From NCBI GenBank assembly GCA_964034945.1, contig OZ035960.1, forward strand, positions 64,937,470 through 65,001,469: a stretch of 64,000 nt of DNA, read 5' to 3'. A program made the position numbers and the translations under genes. This DNA comes from Chrysopilus asiliformis (lineage: Eukaryota > Arthropoda > Insecta > Diptera > Rhagionidae). Under the pieces are notes generated by a model, which saw nothing but the letters and a program-made list of their open reading frames with translations, was not told the origin of the DNA and did no database searches. Of the stretch, positions 32,134-43,098 are shown piece by piece. Position 1 is the stretch's first letter, and each line of letters begins with the position of its first letter.

Positions 32134-32178
32134 TATGTTGCTTATAAGCTTCAAATGCTCATATATTCATACAATATA

Positions 32179-33479
32179 CAGTAATCCCCCGCTTTACGGA
32201 CGGGATGCGTTCTACGGAAACTGTCCGTATATCGAAAATCCGTAAAACGAAACCTATTTTACTGGGAATAAATAGATGTGTTCCAATCAATAGAAATGTC
32301 CGTAAAAAGAAACCTATTTTAGTATAAGATCGTATTAAAAATAGATAGATGCATGCCAAAAAAATCCGTAATACGAAACAGATTAGTATAATATATTAAA
32401 ATAATTATTCAACCACTAGAATAATGAGAAAACTATGTAATTATAGAAAAAAAAATATTTATACTACTTGAAATGGAGCATAAATCAATTATAAATCAAT
32501 GTTAAAACCAACAAAATATTATGGGACAAATCATGCCGCGGACAAAAAAACGTGGCTGTTTCTACGTAGGTTTCTGCTAGTTTCGTCAGAATTCAAATTT
32601 CATTGTGGGACAGAAAGCCGATTCTGCTTCTGCTGCTGCTTCTGCCTCTGCTGCTGCCTCTGCCCAATTGGAGTTCTCGCTTAAGCTCGGTTTAGACGAG
32701 ACAAGTAACTTGCGGCAAGTAGACGTAAATACACGCGATTTGACCTAGTGTGCGACGCTCGCATATGTGTGAGAATACTTGCCGCTCTCTCGAAAATAAT
32801 AGAAAGCCATTCTATTTTTGTGGCAAGTAAAAACCAATACAAGAACATGGAACCGTGTACACAAGAGGTGGTTTTATGTGTGTGTGTTTCGGTTCATTTT
32901 ATATTTGCTGCTTTGCCAGAAAACGTCGTAACATTTTAAGGAAAAAACGACACGGGTATAACAAACTCGTCGGCAACAAACAGTTTTAGGTCGAAATTCG
33001 CAAATTTTTCCACAAAAAAGAGTCGTGTTATTTTTTTTCAGAAAATTTTAGGTTATGTTTTCCTTCGGCTGTCATTCTACTTGAAATGATTTACTTGAAA
33101 CGTGTAAACTAAGCAAACTACTTGCCTCTCTTTACTTGCCGCAAGTTACTTGCTGTGTATAAACCCTGCTTTAAGAATAGCAAATAGATTTTTTAAAAAT
33201 ACACCGCACTGCAGTTTTTTATTGCCTTTTTTTAATTCTCTTTTGTGTATACACAAAATGTGTCAGAAATTTCGGAGAAATTGAGTATGTACATTTACAA
33301 TAAATACAACATAATTATGGAGGACTTTTTCTTGATTTTTTTCTGTGATTAAAAAAAAAATTTTTTTTGTCCGTAATAGCGAATTTTTTTTATCCGTATA
33401 GCGAATTTGTTCCTATATTAGTCATGTCCGTAACTTCGAATTTCCGTAAAACGAGCGTCCGTATAGCGGGGGATTACGG
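32179..33479 (+). mobile_element. Tigger-like non-autonomous element, copy 1
   Basis: It begins CAGTAATCCCCCGCTTTACG after TA (32177-32178) and ends GCGGGGGATTACGG, an inverted match; the right-hand TA is not clear. Internal words such as TCCGTA repeat in both orientations. A second copy (47550-48228, opposite strand) lacks the TTAA insertion at 32685-33170 and so supplies the empty site. No transposase is found. Confidence 0.8.
32685..33170 (+). mobile_element. TTAA-specific MITE, copy 1
   Basis: The ends GCTCGGTTTAGACGAGACAA and AAACCCTGC share an inverted core CAAGTAACTTGCGGCAAGTA. TTAA flanks at 32681-32684 and 33171-33174, with one extra T on the right. The empty site TCTCGCTTAAGAATAGC is preserved in the sister Tigger-like copy near 47855-47871. 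A 63-residue open frame (32748-32939) is identical in the other copy but shows no known domain. Confidence 0.88.
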
Positions 33480-34010
33480 TGTTCACACGATATGAACATT
33501 TTGTCCCAAAGCTTCAAATTTTTAGGTGTATTCAAATGCATTGTGTTCATATTTTTTCTGCGCATATGAACAGTGTTCAGACGATATGAACGTTTTGTTC
33601 AAATTACAGATATGAACAATTTTTAAAAACATTTGAGCACACAACACAACAAATTAAAACAAAACTGTCGAAAACTTTTTTTTTTATATTATATGCCAGG
33701 AACTTAGGCAAATTGCCTCTAATGCCGAAGCACAGCTCAAGACATTCATTCATACAACCATTCATACAATCCATTCACACACTGAATACCCCCTCATCAC
33801 ACTACAACGAAGACTTGGCCCGACAGTACATACCCAGTGAACAAAAAATGTCTTATTAAGGCATTATAAAGGCATTATCTTAATGCATTATCTTTACCTT
33901 ATTGTTGCCTTATTTTTGTATAGGCCATTTCCGCTTATATAAGGCCTTACAACTAAGGCAACATTAATAGTAGATGTTTTTGCCCCGGTGATGGCGCTGA
34001 TTGCTTAGCG

Positions 34011-35190
34011 TGTGATTACACGAAGATTCACTTTGAGGCGGCACGTCTTTCCTCATTTTGTTGCCGTGTGCACACGGTTCGCCTTTTTCATTCGCTAAAA
34101 TCTTTCGCCTTTTTGACGTTAAGACATTGGGATGAGAATAATCTCAAAATTTAACCGAGTTGTGAAATGATTGCAGTGAAATTTGTTAAATTTAATGAAA
34201 ATATGGATCATATATGGATCATATAATAATTGCAGTAACAAGTTTATTATATGCTTCATCAACAGCGGCTCTATTTTTATGCCAAAATGAAGAAAACAAA
34301 AATAAGCAGAAACGTTTTGTAGCTAGCACCGAGGCAACATCAATTGCCACAATAGAAACTGCCAATAATAGAAGAATAAGGACTGGTAATTTGTTATGGC
34401 ATTTACCCTTTAGTACCTACCTGAAAAATAAAACTACCTGCAATTGGGATTTCATTATTTGCATTCAATTTTTGTTTGTTTGGGATATGTTTACGAGTCG
34501 GTGGCTAAGCACCGACTGACTCGATGAAATTACGCACACAGAAAGACACAGGTTTCAACGACCAGACTCAAAAACCGGTTTGCAACCGATAATTTTAAGT
34601 GAATCTTAAGCAGGGTTTATACACAGCAAGTAACTTGCGGCAAGTAAAGAGAGGCAAGTAGTTTGCTTAGTTTACACGTTTCAAGTAAATCATTTCAAGT
34701 AGAATGACAGCCGAAGGAAAACATAACCTAAAATTTTCTGAGAAAAAATATCACGACTCTTTTTTGTGGAAAAATTTGCGAATTTCGACCTGAAACTGTT
34801 TGTTGCCGACGAGTTTTTTATATCCGTGTCGTTTTTTCCTTAAAATGTTACGACGTTTTCTGGCAAAGCAGCAAATATAAAATGAACCGAAACACACACA
34901 CATAAAACCACCTCTTGTGTACACGGTTCCATGTTCTTGTATTGGTTTTTACTTGCCACAAAAATAGAATGGCTTTCTATTATTTTCGAGAGAGCGGCAA
35001 GTATTCTCACACATATGCGAGCGTCGCACACTAGGTCAAATCGCGTGTATTTACGTCTACTTGCCGCAAGTTACTTGTCTCGTCTAAACCGAGCTTAAAC
35101 TTCGTTCGCTCTTTTTGGTTTCCCTCCCCACTGCGTCCCTCACCTTCACGAATGGCGTGCCGCCTCAAAGTGAATCTTCGTGTAGACAGG
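34011..35190. mobile_element. TIR element nested in the CCCAGTG element
   Basis: A perfect 29-bp inverted repeat (34017-34045 against 35156-35184) contains CACGAAGATTCACTTTGAGG. CTTAG occurs just outside both ends, a possible 5-bp duplication, but the exact termini are unsure. It contains the second TTAA MITE copy and an open stretch (34214-34519) without a recognisable domain. Confidence 0.6.
34610..35094 (-). mobile_element. TTAA-specific MITE, copy 2
   Basis: Opposite in orientation and nearly identical to 32685-33170, 485 bp long, with exact TTAA on both sides (34606-34609 and 35095-35098). It lies 1.4 kb from its sister, so local transposition is likely. Confidence 0.9.
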
Positions 35191-36027
35191 CACTTAGATG
35201 GTAAAAATTTCTTTATTAAAACGATCTTTAAGCCTTAATCTATTACTTTTTTTATAAAAATATTTACCGAGTCGTTTAAATTCTCCTGATAGCCAACACA
35301 AAACTTCAACAAAAAATAACTTTTTTAGTTCACTTTTCCAACACATGCATAAAAGGCGCGTTTTTCCTTCCATCTCATTTTAATTTGGAGGCTTTTATAT
35401 TATTTGTCTCATGTCTTAAAGACACCTTAGCGATAATGCCTTAATAATTTTTCACTGGGTAGCCTTATCGACCATTGAATCCAGTTACAGAGCTTAAAGC
35501 AGCATTCAGGCGGCGGGGGGGCGAATACCAAACTGGTCCGTGTTTTAAAGTCCATGAACAGAAAAGTTCTAAATTCGAATCGAATTATTTTACCCTGAGT
35601 GGGATTTCAACCACTGTTCATTGGATTACGAAGTAAGCACTAAGCTGACTGAGCCATCCACGCCACAAATCTAAAACCTACTAGACCCAAATAAAAACCA
35701 GAAAACATCAATTTACGTACAAATTTGACTCAAAATTTTACATTTGAACATGTTGAAAACTTAGCCCATGTTCAAATGTTACAGTGTGTTCATATCTGTG
35801 ATCATACGTCCGAATTTTACAAACTGGGCTCATACGGTCCCAAAATAGTGTTCACACGGTATGAACAGGTCGTGTTCATACGTTTGCTCACGGTATGTTC
35901 AAATGTGTTCATATGCCTTGTGTTCATACGTATGAACACAAAAATATGGTGTTCAGACGATATGAACACGTTTGGGACACTTTTTGTGCTCAAAAATATG
36001 AACAGTGATCATATCGTGTGCACTTAA

Positions 36028-37090
36028 GTACTTTTAAAAAAATTAATACCTTAAATTTCGAAGTTCTGCAACCAAAAAAAATGCACGAAAATCGCGGAAC
36101 AGATACCATAGCGTTTTTTAGCATGACCAAAGATACCAGTTGATACGAGTCTTAATTTAATTGACAGAGGCGATTCGGAAGTTTTCCAAAACTTTTGATA
36201 AACTGCGACACCAAGCACAAATTGAGCCACAAGGGGATTAATTTAAAGAATTTCCACATCTCACAAAATTCTCTGCAAACACGCCAAAAATTACATAAAA
36301 ACGAAGGCCCTATGTGCGGCAGGAAACCAAAAAACTTTTTATGGAAGAAAAACTCGTTATGTAAACTTTTGACTTACCACAATGAATGGTTTTCATCCAT
36401 TACTTAATTAATATTTTTGTACACACTATGGATTCCTTATCTGATTGCTAAAATCTAACGAACGAATGTAAGCAAAATATCTTAGGTACAAACACAGGAA
36501 TATATTCAGCGGAATCAAGTGGAATTAAGGGCTGAATTCTAGTATATGCAGCAACAGCAACATCAAAAAAAGATTACTAATGTAAAGTATTGATGACAGC
36601 GAAAATTTTGCATTTTGTGTTTCCACTGAAATTTTGTTGATTTTGAAGGTAGGATTTCGTACAGCTTGTCATTATTAATGACAATTCGTTGAATAGCTTT
36701 CAAAAAATGCGTTGTTTCGTGAAACTAATGTTGGAACGCCATCTTGACGTAGCCTACACGACGAAACGGTACCATAAAAATGTATCGGTTAATTGAAAAT
36801 GGTGAAAAGCGTTAAAATGACGTTGTCTCAAAAGTCCTCTCAAAATTACACAATTAATAAAAGATATTTATTTTTAAAACCTCCTGACGACTTTTTGTGT
36901 AGTCTTGATTAGTTGTAACAGCTACAATTTATTTCCTTTCAAAATTATTTATTTTAATTGAGCTTTTAAAATATCGGTGGCATTGAAAAAGAAGTGAGTT
37001 TTGGATGACGAAAAGCGAAAAATATAAGGACAAAATTTTTTTAAATTGATTTTTGTGTTGTGTGCTGTCAGTTTGGCTGATTCGAATTAT
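36028..37090. other. No recognisable feature (about 1 kb)
   Basis: AT-rich DNA without long frames, inverted ends or matches to other parts of the window that I can see. The short open stretch 36195-36407 has no domain. Confidence 0.6.
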
Positions 37091-37468
37091 AGCTAGAATC
37101 TGAATCGTATATCGATGCGTCCGTCATGCATCCGTCCGGTTAACAGTTTTATGCGGTGACAATTGGGTACGGCAACGAATCTGGAGTTAACTCATTGTTT
37201 TGCACTTCTTCTATTAGTTTATCGTCGAAACAATTACTTTCAATTTGTTCCATACTTAAATTGCTTAAATCGTAAACAAACTTTTTTGCGAAATGACATT
37301 TCCGTGCGTTGCCGCATGTAAAAGTATAAAGTCGACCTACTCTATGCGGTTGCCGCATCGGAAAACGTATTTTTAGGGGAGTACTCATAGCAGCCCGTTG
37401 ATTTTACTCGAACTGTCAACGTGACGGACGCATGACGGATGCATCGACATACGATTCAGGTTCTAGCT
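37091..37468 (-). mobile_element. Short TIR element with a 79-residue open frame
   Basis: The ends AGCTAGAATCTGAATCGTAT and CGATTCAGGTTCTAGCT are inverted and continue through ATGCGTCCGTCATGCATCCG. Flanks are TAT and TAA, so a 3-bp duplication is possible. The minus-strand frame 37388-37149 starts MSTPLKIRFPMRQPHRVGR and ends at the inner edge of the terminal repeat. I do not recognise the protein. Confidence 0.65.
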
Positions 37469-37493
37469 TAACTGATGCTTGCGTGCATGATTG

Positions 37494-37840
37494 AAGCGCA
37501 TAACAGAATGAAACAGCATTCGCTGCGGCTGCAAAACTGCCTTGGCAAAAAATTGCTTTTGGTGACTTCCATCACGGAATGGAGCAGCACGAATTCGCAA
37601 TAAAATCAGTTTGACAGTTCTCGTTTGTTTGATTTTCTCGTGAAATTTTGTTAATTTTTGTCTTTTCGTTCATAAAATGTGTGCAGTAATTGATGATTTG
37701 GATAAAATTAATGAAGTCATTAGCGTTCTGACTAGCGTTGCCAATATTCCAACCTGAAAAATATGATCTGTCAAAATTTACTGCTCAAGCAGTGTCAGCA
37801 AAAATAGAAATAGCGCTAAAAAATCAGCGAGAATTTTTCC
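37494..37840 (+). repeat. Dispersed repeat shared with 43795-44095
   Basis: Contains TGCAAAACTGCCTTGGCA, TTCCATCACGGAATGGAGCA and CAACCTGAAAAATATGATCT, found in reverse order and orientation at 43795-44095. The copy here has about 40 extra bases around 37690-37740. No termini or coding capacity were identified. Confidence 0.65.
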
Positions 37841-37952
37841 CTGCTTTTAGTACGTCACAATTTCGCTCTTAGCCAATTGGAAACTTTTGCTGCCCGCTGC
37901 TCCGAAAACGCTGCTGCATTCTGATATGGACTTGAGCGTCTAGTGCAAATAA

Positions 37953-38586
37953 AGGCTCAACTATGATGGACATAAGAACACATATGTAGCTGCATATGTC
38001 ATTTCCAGAATAAGAAAGTCAGAGTTAATACCCACAATAGACATATGTCAAGAGTGTTGCCACTTTCAAACATTCGTTAAACATTCGTTAAGCATGAATA
38101 ATTCGATACAAATGGAACTGGCATATGTAAATAATGAACATAACCTAAAATTTTTCCAAAAAGGGACTCAAGCAGGACAACAGATAGTCAAAGACTTTTG
38201 TGGTCATTCTCATATGAATAAAAAATTGATCCGGATCAAGCCTTTTTATTTTTAAGAAGGTGACTACGTAGTATCCGTGCGTTTTCCTGTCGCGATTGAT
38301 TTCTCGTACATCACATGAACGATTCTTTCTGCCGTATCCATCCAGTTCATCTTTCAGGTCATTTAATTCTTTTAAGCACTTCACAATTTCAAATATTTCT
38401 TTAATTTTTTTCAATTCACTCATTTTTTCCTTCAACTTTGTCAATTACTATCGAGAAGAATTTGACTTTACTTATGTCAGTCTATGCCTATTATGGTTAG
38501 CTTTTATGTTGACAGCTATGTATGTCAACATTCGTTGGGAATTTGACATTTACATATGTGCTCTTATGTCTATCATAGTTGGGCCT
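37953..38586 (-). mobile_element. PIF/Harbinger deletion derivative with TAA duplication
   Basis: The ends AGGCTCAACTATGATGGACA and ATCATAGTTGGGCCT are inverted with CATAAGAACACATATGTA further in. TAA flanks (37950-37952 and 38587-38589) match the Harbinger target. It keeps the beginning of a transposase gene on the minus strand, so its class is well supported. Confidence 0.88.
38145..38444 (-). pseudogene. Harbinger transposase amino terminus
   Basis: A 99-residue frame: Lys/Glu-rich helix, then VREINRDRKTHGYYVVTFLK and DPDQFFIHMRMTTKVFDYLL, the typical start of HARBI1-like transposases (VREIN...G.Y, D...FF...RMT...FD.LL). The DDE domain is deleted. Intact relatives cut and paste at TWA sites together with a MADF/Myb partner. 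Confidence 0.75.
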
Positions 38587-38589
38587 TAA

Positions 38590-39212
38590 GACTTTTGCTG
38601 TAACAGCATGATTGACTGCAAGATTCAACGTCTAGGAGCCGCTTAATGTGAAGTATTTCGTTATCTTTCGTGACATCTCTCTTTGAGGCTGTTTAGATTA
38701 GTGGCTGTTTAGGGGACTCCCCACTTCGTCGTCTTGCCTGTAATTTTGATAGTTTCGTTCATGGCCTGGCGCCTGGATCGGCTAATCAAAACAGCTTCTT
38801 TTGTTCAAAACGTGATTTTGGTCGTTGTTTTGACGTCAGGTACAGTAGGGCAGGAAACCCACTAAAATCCATGTTTACGGCTCTTTAAATGGTTTTCTTC
38901 ATATCGTTCTGAAGGGAAATTCATATAGTTCTGAAAAAGCATATTTCTTCCCTTCAGTTGTCACATTTTCGGCACATTAGCTTGATGCTAACACCACGAC
39001 GGTTCGCACGGATGTGGTAAGAAAAATGAAGTTTTCAGTTGATCTGTCGAATATACCTCCAAGGAGGATCATTTCATTGCAAGCATCGAGCATGATCTGT
39101 CTCACTGGTTGGCCTATATAAGAGCGTGTCGCACAAGGGACGAGCATCACGGTATACAAATAGAAGGTAATATCTTCCGAGTGTCCAAAATGATATTCTA
39201 CTGCGCATGTAC
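38590..39212. other. No recognisable feature
   Basis: There is no convincing gene, repeat or element boundary. GGCTGTTTAG occurs twice near 38687-38712. Confidence 0.55.
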
Positions 39213-39882
39213 GTCACGTGAATTACACATTTTTGACAGCTGGCCCATTTTGTATGGAAATTTTTTGTTGTTCGTACGAAGTTCGCTGTTTTTTTAATAT
39301 TTGTGTTTTAAAACTTGACTTGATATAAAAAAAACGATATGGCTATTTGTTCGGTGTTTGGTTGTGGCACAGACAATAATAAGCGTAGAAAAAAAACCGC
39401 AGAAATCAGGAAATCAGCCAAGTGAAACTTTTTAGATTTCCAAAAGACCCAAAAGTAGCCAAAGTGTAGATCGAGAAATGTGGCAAAAAAGATAAAAAAA
39501 AATCCCAGTACGGCATACATGTGTTCAAGACATTTCACCAAAATTTGAAGCACAAGCTACTAAATTATTCTCCCAGGAACTCGAAGAAGTTGAAATCTGA
39601 TGCCATCCCAACCGAAAATCTCCCATCAAGTTCCAATTCAGCTCCACAAACGACGTCAACATGAAAACGAGCAGAAAGAGCTCAAAGAAAGGAGCGCCAG
39701 GATATTGTTGCAGACCTTTTGGCATTAAATGATTTAAGTGAAACTGAAGCCATAAATGGACTTGAAAATACGAACATAAGTGCTGTTACACCAATAACAA
39801 CAAAGGAAGAAAAATCATGTAACACTGACCCATTGAAGTAAATAATTTTTGAATTGATTATAATACATTTATAGCATTGTAA

Positions 39883-40457
39883 AGGTAGGTTTAGAAACTC
39901 GAGCATTTTCATTTTTACTGGCAAAGTGAGCGGGATAGCGAAATTCAAATTTACGTGCGCAAAAAGTCGATCACATCAGTGTCTCACACGTACTTTCCCT
40001 TCCACTTTATGGCGAACTGTCACTGCACATCACCTTCTCGCAGCAATACGTTTGTTATCACTTCAATTTCACCTAACAAAATCATTTTGTGTAATGTTAT
40101 AATTAATAACATAATTATTATTACCTCCCGTTTCCATTTAAAATGCGTAGCTTTCAAATAAACATCGAACTTAACCTTACTTTTGCTGGCTGCCATAATT
40201 CCCCATAATTCAGGGGTAACATTTTGCTGGCAGGGCGGGGAAGTCCAATGTGTTTGTTGTTGTTTACTGCCATAAGTTTCCTATCGTCGACGAAAATTAT
40301 GGATAGTAAAACCACTACATGCAAGCAAAATTTCCAGTAAAATTTTTACTGAGTGGTTTCCCGTCCCTTTCCCACTTGGTGAAAAAGTCATAAGAAATCT
40401 GGCATTTCACTCACTTTGCCAGTAAAAATGAAAATGCTCGTGTTTCTAAACCCACCT
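39883..40457. mobile_element. AGGTGGG MITE, copy 1, TAA duplication
   Basis: The ends AGGTAGGTTTAGAAACTCGA and GTTTCTAAACCCACCT continue inwards as GCATTTTCATTTTTACTGGC. TAA flanks both sides (39880-39882 and 40458-40460). Length 575 bp. A near-identical copy is at 44626-45197. TAA targets point to PIF/Harbinger. Non-coding. Confidence 0.9.
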
Positions 40458-40718
40458 TAACGTGACATATTTTCAGATGCTGTGAGCAAAAGTGTTTATC
40501 CCGTGGAAGAACTCAAAAATATGCTTAAAATTTCATCTTAGGAAAACTCCAGACTGAAGGAAGAAAATTATAGGATGCAACAGGAAAACAACGCAATCGC
40601 CAAATTGTTCACAGCAAATCAGAGAAAGAAAATGCAAAAGGGATATGGCAGGATCCAATGGACTGCAGACGATATTGCGAAAGGCATTTCAGTCTACTCT
40701 AATGGCCCGAAAGCTTAT

Positions 40719-40883
40719 GACCCCGTTCACACTGGTTGAAATAGTCCGCCTAATTCTGACAGAAACTGGCAACATTATGGCAAGGTGAGGAAGTGGGGCT
40801 CAGTCCCACTTCCTCACCTTGCCCTAATGTTGCCAGTTTCTGTCAGAATTAGGCGGACTATTTCAACCAATGTGAACATGGTC
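40719..40883. mobile_element. 165-bp hairpin MITE
   Basis: Two arms of about 78 bp are almost perfect reverse complements around the 7-base loop GCTCAGT; ends GACCCCGTTCACACTGG and CCAATGTGAACATGGTC. It interrupts the P-like transposase relic after GPKAYD. Transcription through it would give a long perfect hairpin. Confidence 0.88.
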
Positions 40884-41229
40884 TAACACATGTTGCTGAA
40901 AATAGGTTTTCCATTCCCAGCAGTATCTACGCTGAAAACTTGGGCAGTAAAACTTGATATCCGGCCGGGATACCTGAAAATCGTTTCAAATTTAATGCAG
41001 AATGAGAGTGGAAAATTGAAAAACTATGTGGGAAAACAAAATCTCTCAAAAGAAAATTAAATAAAACATGCAATTGAATTAATTAAATTGTTTTTATTTC
41101 ATTTGTTTTTATTTAATTTGTTTTTATTTCACAGCTTTAAAATCAAATAGTACACCATTTACACCTTATTTGGAAGTAATTTCACTAGGTTTTCTTATGT
41201 ATCTGCTACAAAAGTGTAATTCACGTGAC

Positions 41230-41635
41230 GTCATTGTGAAAGAAAGAGAGAGAATGAAACATGCGCAATGTCTTACCTTGTGTTATTATACCGTGGACGA
41301 GCATCATAAAGAAGGTCAACATCACTACCGAACACTGTTTCTTGTGGTCGTTTTTAACGCTGCAAGAAATAAGTTATTTTTCATCGTTCTTCGGCGGCAA
41401 AATTAACAAATGATTTGATTTCTGGCCCGTCGCGAATGAAGTAGCATTTCGGGCCCTTTCGGCAAGGCTTCATCATAAAGTTGCACTTCGATTCAGAAAC
41501 TGGCAGTTGGGAACAGTTTGTTTTATAGATTCATTAGAGTACCTCGTGTATAAGTTAGAGTGTTTAAGAAAATTGAAGACTGTGAACCAGGAATATTTTA
41601 AATAAATTGAACTGTCAAATATAATTCTTGTTATT
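41230..41635. other. No recognisable feature
   Basis: There is no supported gene. The open stretch 41170-41406 overlaps the P-like terminus and has no known domain. Confidence 0.5.
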
Positions 41636-42103
41636 AGGTCCGTTCGATATGAGTCCTGGACTAACTCGGAGTAAAAATTTTTACTCTTTTCTGTTCGATA
41701 TGAGTCCTGGACTTACTTCGAACACATATCGAACAGAAAAGTGTAAGTCCAGGACAGTCCTGGACTTACTCTTACTTACTCTTGTTTTTAGCTGGAGTAA
41801 GCTTTTGAGAGCTGATATTTGTCAGACATAACCTCTCTTTTACAGTGTTTGGAAGAAGAAATGCAACAAAAGACATCATAAATTATTTCCAATATATATT
41901 CTTGAGTAGTTTCGGGTTTTATTTATTATATTTGTTATATTTTATAATCTATAATTATAAACTCATAATATAGAGTTAGTGATTTACTCTGAACTTACTC
42001 CAAGTTGTTCGATAAAAACAAATTCAGAGTAAGAAAATGCGCGATTTTGTGGAGTAAAGTAAAAATACTCGGAGTAAGTCCAGGACTTATATCGAACAGA
42101 CCT
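41636..42103. mobile_element. AGGTCTG MITE, copy 1, ATT duplication
   Basis: The ends AGGTCCGTTCGATATGAGTC and TATATCGAACAGACCT are inverted, with the motif AGTCCAGGACT repeated in both directions inside. ATT flanks at 41633-41635 and 42104-42106. Length 468 bp. A second copy is at 61136-61563 with AAA flanks. Confidence 0.85.
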
Positions 42104-42350
42104 ATTGGGCCGTATTCTATAACGAAAATTTTATCATTTTATGTTATGTTATGTCTTCGAATAACACAATTACCTCGATTGGTATTCTGTAAGGACAATT
42201 TCATTTTATGTTACGTAATGTTACGTAAAAATTTTTTCCTGTTATGACTCATAACATAAAAGCTCCGAGATAGTACCTTTTATAATCATTTTATCATCTT
42301 TTATGCCATTTAACATTTTAAGTGTGACGTTTCACGAGTGAAATTTCAAA

Positions 42351-42755
42351 TCTATATACATATATCAAAATGAATGTTTGTCTGTTTTCTGTCTGTCTGT
42401 TTGAGATTACAAAACTCAAAAACTACTGGACCGATATGAACTGCGTTGCCAGGAGCAGGTTTTTAGCTATGTTAGATCTTAAAAATTCGAAACGGAAGGT
42501 CCTGTAAGAATAACGTAAATGTCCTTTTTCTCATTTTGTTTCCGAAAAACTGGCTTTAGGGGGTTTTCGTGGTCGCTGATCACGAGTTGGATGTTGGAAT
42601 TTCAAAATTCTAAACGGGAGGTCCTGTAAGGATAACGAAAATTTCTTTTTTCTAATTTTTCTCGAAAAAATTGCATTAAGGGCTTTTCGGGGTCGCTGAT
42701 TACGAATCCGGCGTTTCAATTTCAATAACTCTAATGAAAGGTCCTGTAAGGATTA
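42351..42755 (+). mobile_element. Helitron-like element, 5' part
   Basis: It starts TCTATATACATATATCAAAA after A, then GTCTGTCTGTTTGAGATTAC, CCAGGAGCAGG and about two and a half of the 120-bp units with GGTCCTGTAAGGATAACG. The CTAG end is absent; it is cut by the hairpin repeat at 42777. Confidence 0.82.
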
Positions 42756-42776
42756 CGTTGATATGTAAAAAATGGA

Positions 42777-43098
42777 TTTTTGTGATTGTATAACTAGGCT
42801 TCGAAATTTATACTAAAATAAAAACGCTGGTTTTTAACTTTTTTGCTACTCTACGAAATATTTCGTATTGTATTAGTGTTAAAACCTTGACCATTTAACT
42901 GACAATAAAATGTTTCGCTAAACTGTTTATTTCTGTTCATAAAATGTTAAATATTTTAAACTGTGTCAATTAACTATATAGCTCCTGAAGATGGTGAAAT
43001 CAATTTACCGAAACCTAGAGCAGCAAAAAAGTTAAAAACCAGCGTTTTTATTTTAATATAAATTTCGACCGAAAAACCTAGTTATACAATCACAAAAA
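42777..43098. repeat. Inverted repeat (foldback) of about 320 bp
   Basis: 42777-42847 (TTTTTGTGATTGTATAACTA ... AAAAACGCTGGTTTTTAAC) is repeated inverted at 43029-43098. The loop contains CCTGAAGATGGTGAAAT. No target duplication was identified. Confidence 0.75.

Larger units (their letters stand above)
33833..35459. mobile_element. TIR element CCCAGTG with TA duplication
   Basis: The ends CCCAGTGAACAAAAAATGTC and TAATAATTTTTCACTGGG form inverted repeats with ATTAAGGCATTAT further in. TA flanks at 33831-33832 and 35460-35461. A truncated relative lies at 61658-61862. TA targets suggest the Tc1/mariner superfamily. No transposase. Confidence 0.82.
33676..35664 (-). mobile_element. tRNA-derived SINE, interrupted
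   Basis: The minus-strand head at 35664 reads GGCGTGGATGGCTCAGTCAG with an A-box-like TGGCTCAGTCAGC and a B-box-like GGTTGAAATCCC (35601-35612) at tRNA-like spacing. The tail is a 10-base poly-A (T run 33676-33685). A TA-flanked element (33833-35459) splits it; rejoined length is about 360 bp. No clear target duplication was found. Confidence 0.65.
30793..36023. mobile_element. TTAA element forming the outer shell of a five-level nest
   Basis: TTAA at 30789-30792 and 36024-36027 flank the inverted ends GTGCACACGATATGATCACT, which continue through GTTCATATTT. Own sequence survives in pieces (30793-30837, 32134-32178, 33480-33675, 35665-36023). These hold repeated dyads such as GTTCACACGATATGAAC. 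It has been entered by the DD37E element, a Tigger-like element and a SINE. No transposase of its own is visible; TTAA suggests a piggyBac-like or Kolobok-like origin. Confidence 0.8.
39339..41060 (+). pseudogene. THAP/P-element-like transposase, amino-terminal part
   Basis: It starts MAICSVFGCGTDNNK, a THAP zinc finger (CX4C, then CSRHF further on), broken by stops and frameshifts from codon 29. After the first MITE it continues near 40485 with a leucine-zipper-like stretch, KLFTANQRKKMQ, WTADDIAKGISVYS, and after the hairpin MITE LKTWAVKLDIRPGYL, matching the region after the zipper in P-element and THAP9 transposases. The catalytic core is absent; the last frame ends near 41060. Confidence 0.75.
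39213..41229 (+). mobile_element. P-element-like (THAP) transposon, internally deleted and invaded
   Basis: Inverted repeats GTCACGTGAATTACAC at 39213-39228 and 41214-41229 enclose a THAP-type transposase relic. GCGCATGT also recurs inverted just outside each end, so the true ends may lie slightly further out. Two MITEs are inserted (39883-40457 and 40719-40883). No 8-bp duplication was found. Confidence 0.65.

Noticed and set aside
34214..34519. 101-residue open frame as a gene
   Set aside because: No recognisable domain, low complexity, and it lies inside nested MITEs.
35600..35664. A functional tRNA gene on the minus strand
   Set aside because: A- and B-box-like motifs are present but the stems do not pair as a complete cloverleaf and the sequence continues as a poly-A-tailed SINE.
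41170..41406. 78-residue open frame
   Set aside because: It overlaps the P-like inverted terminus and shows no domain.
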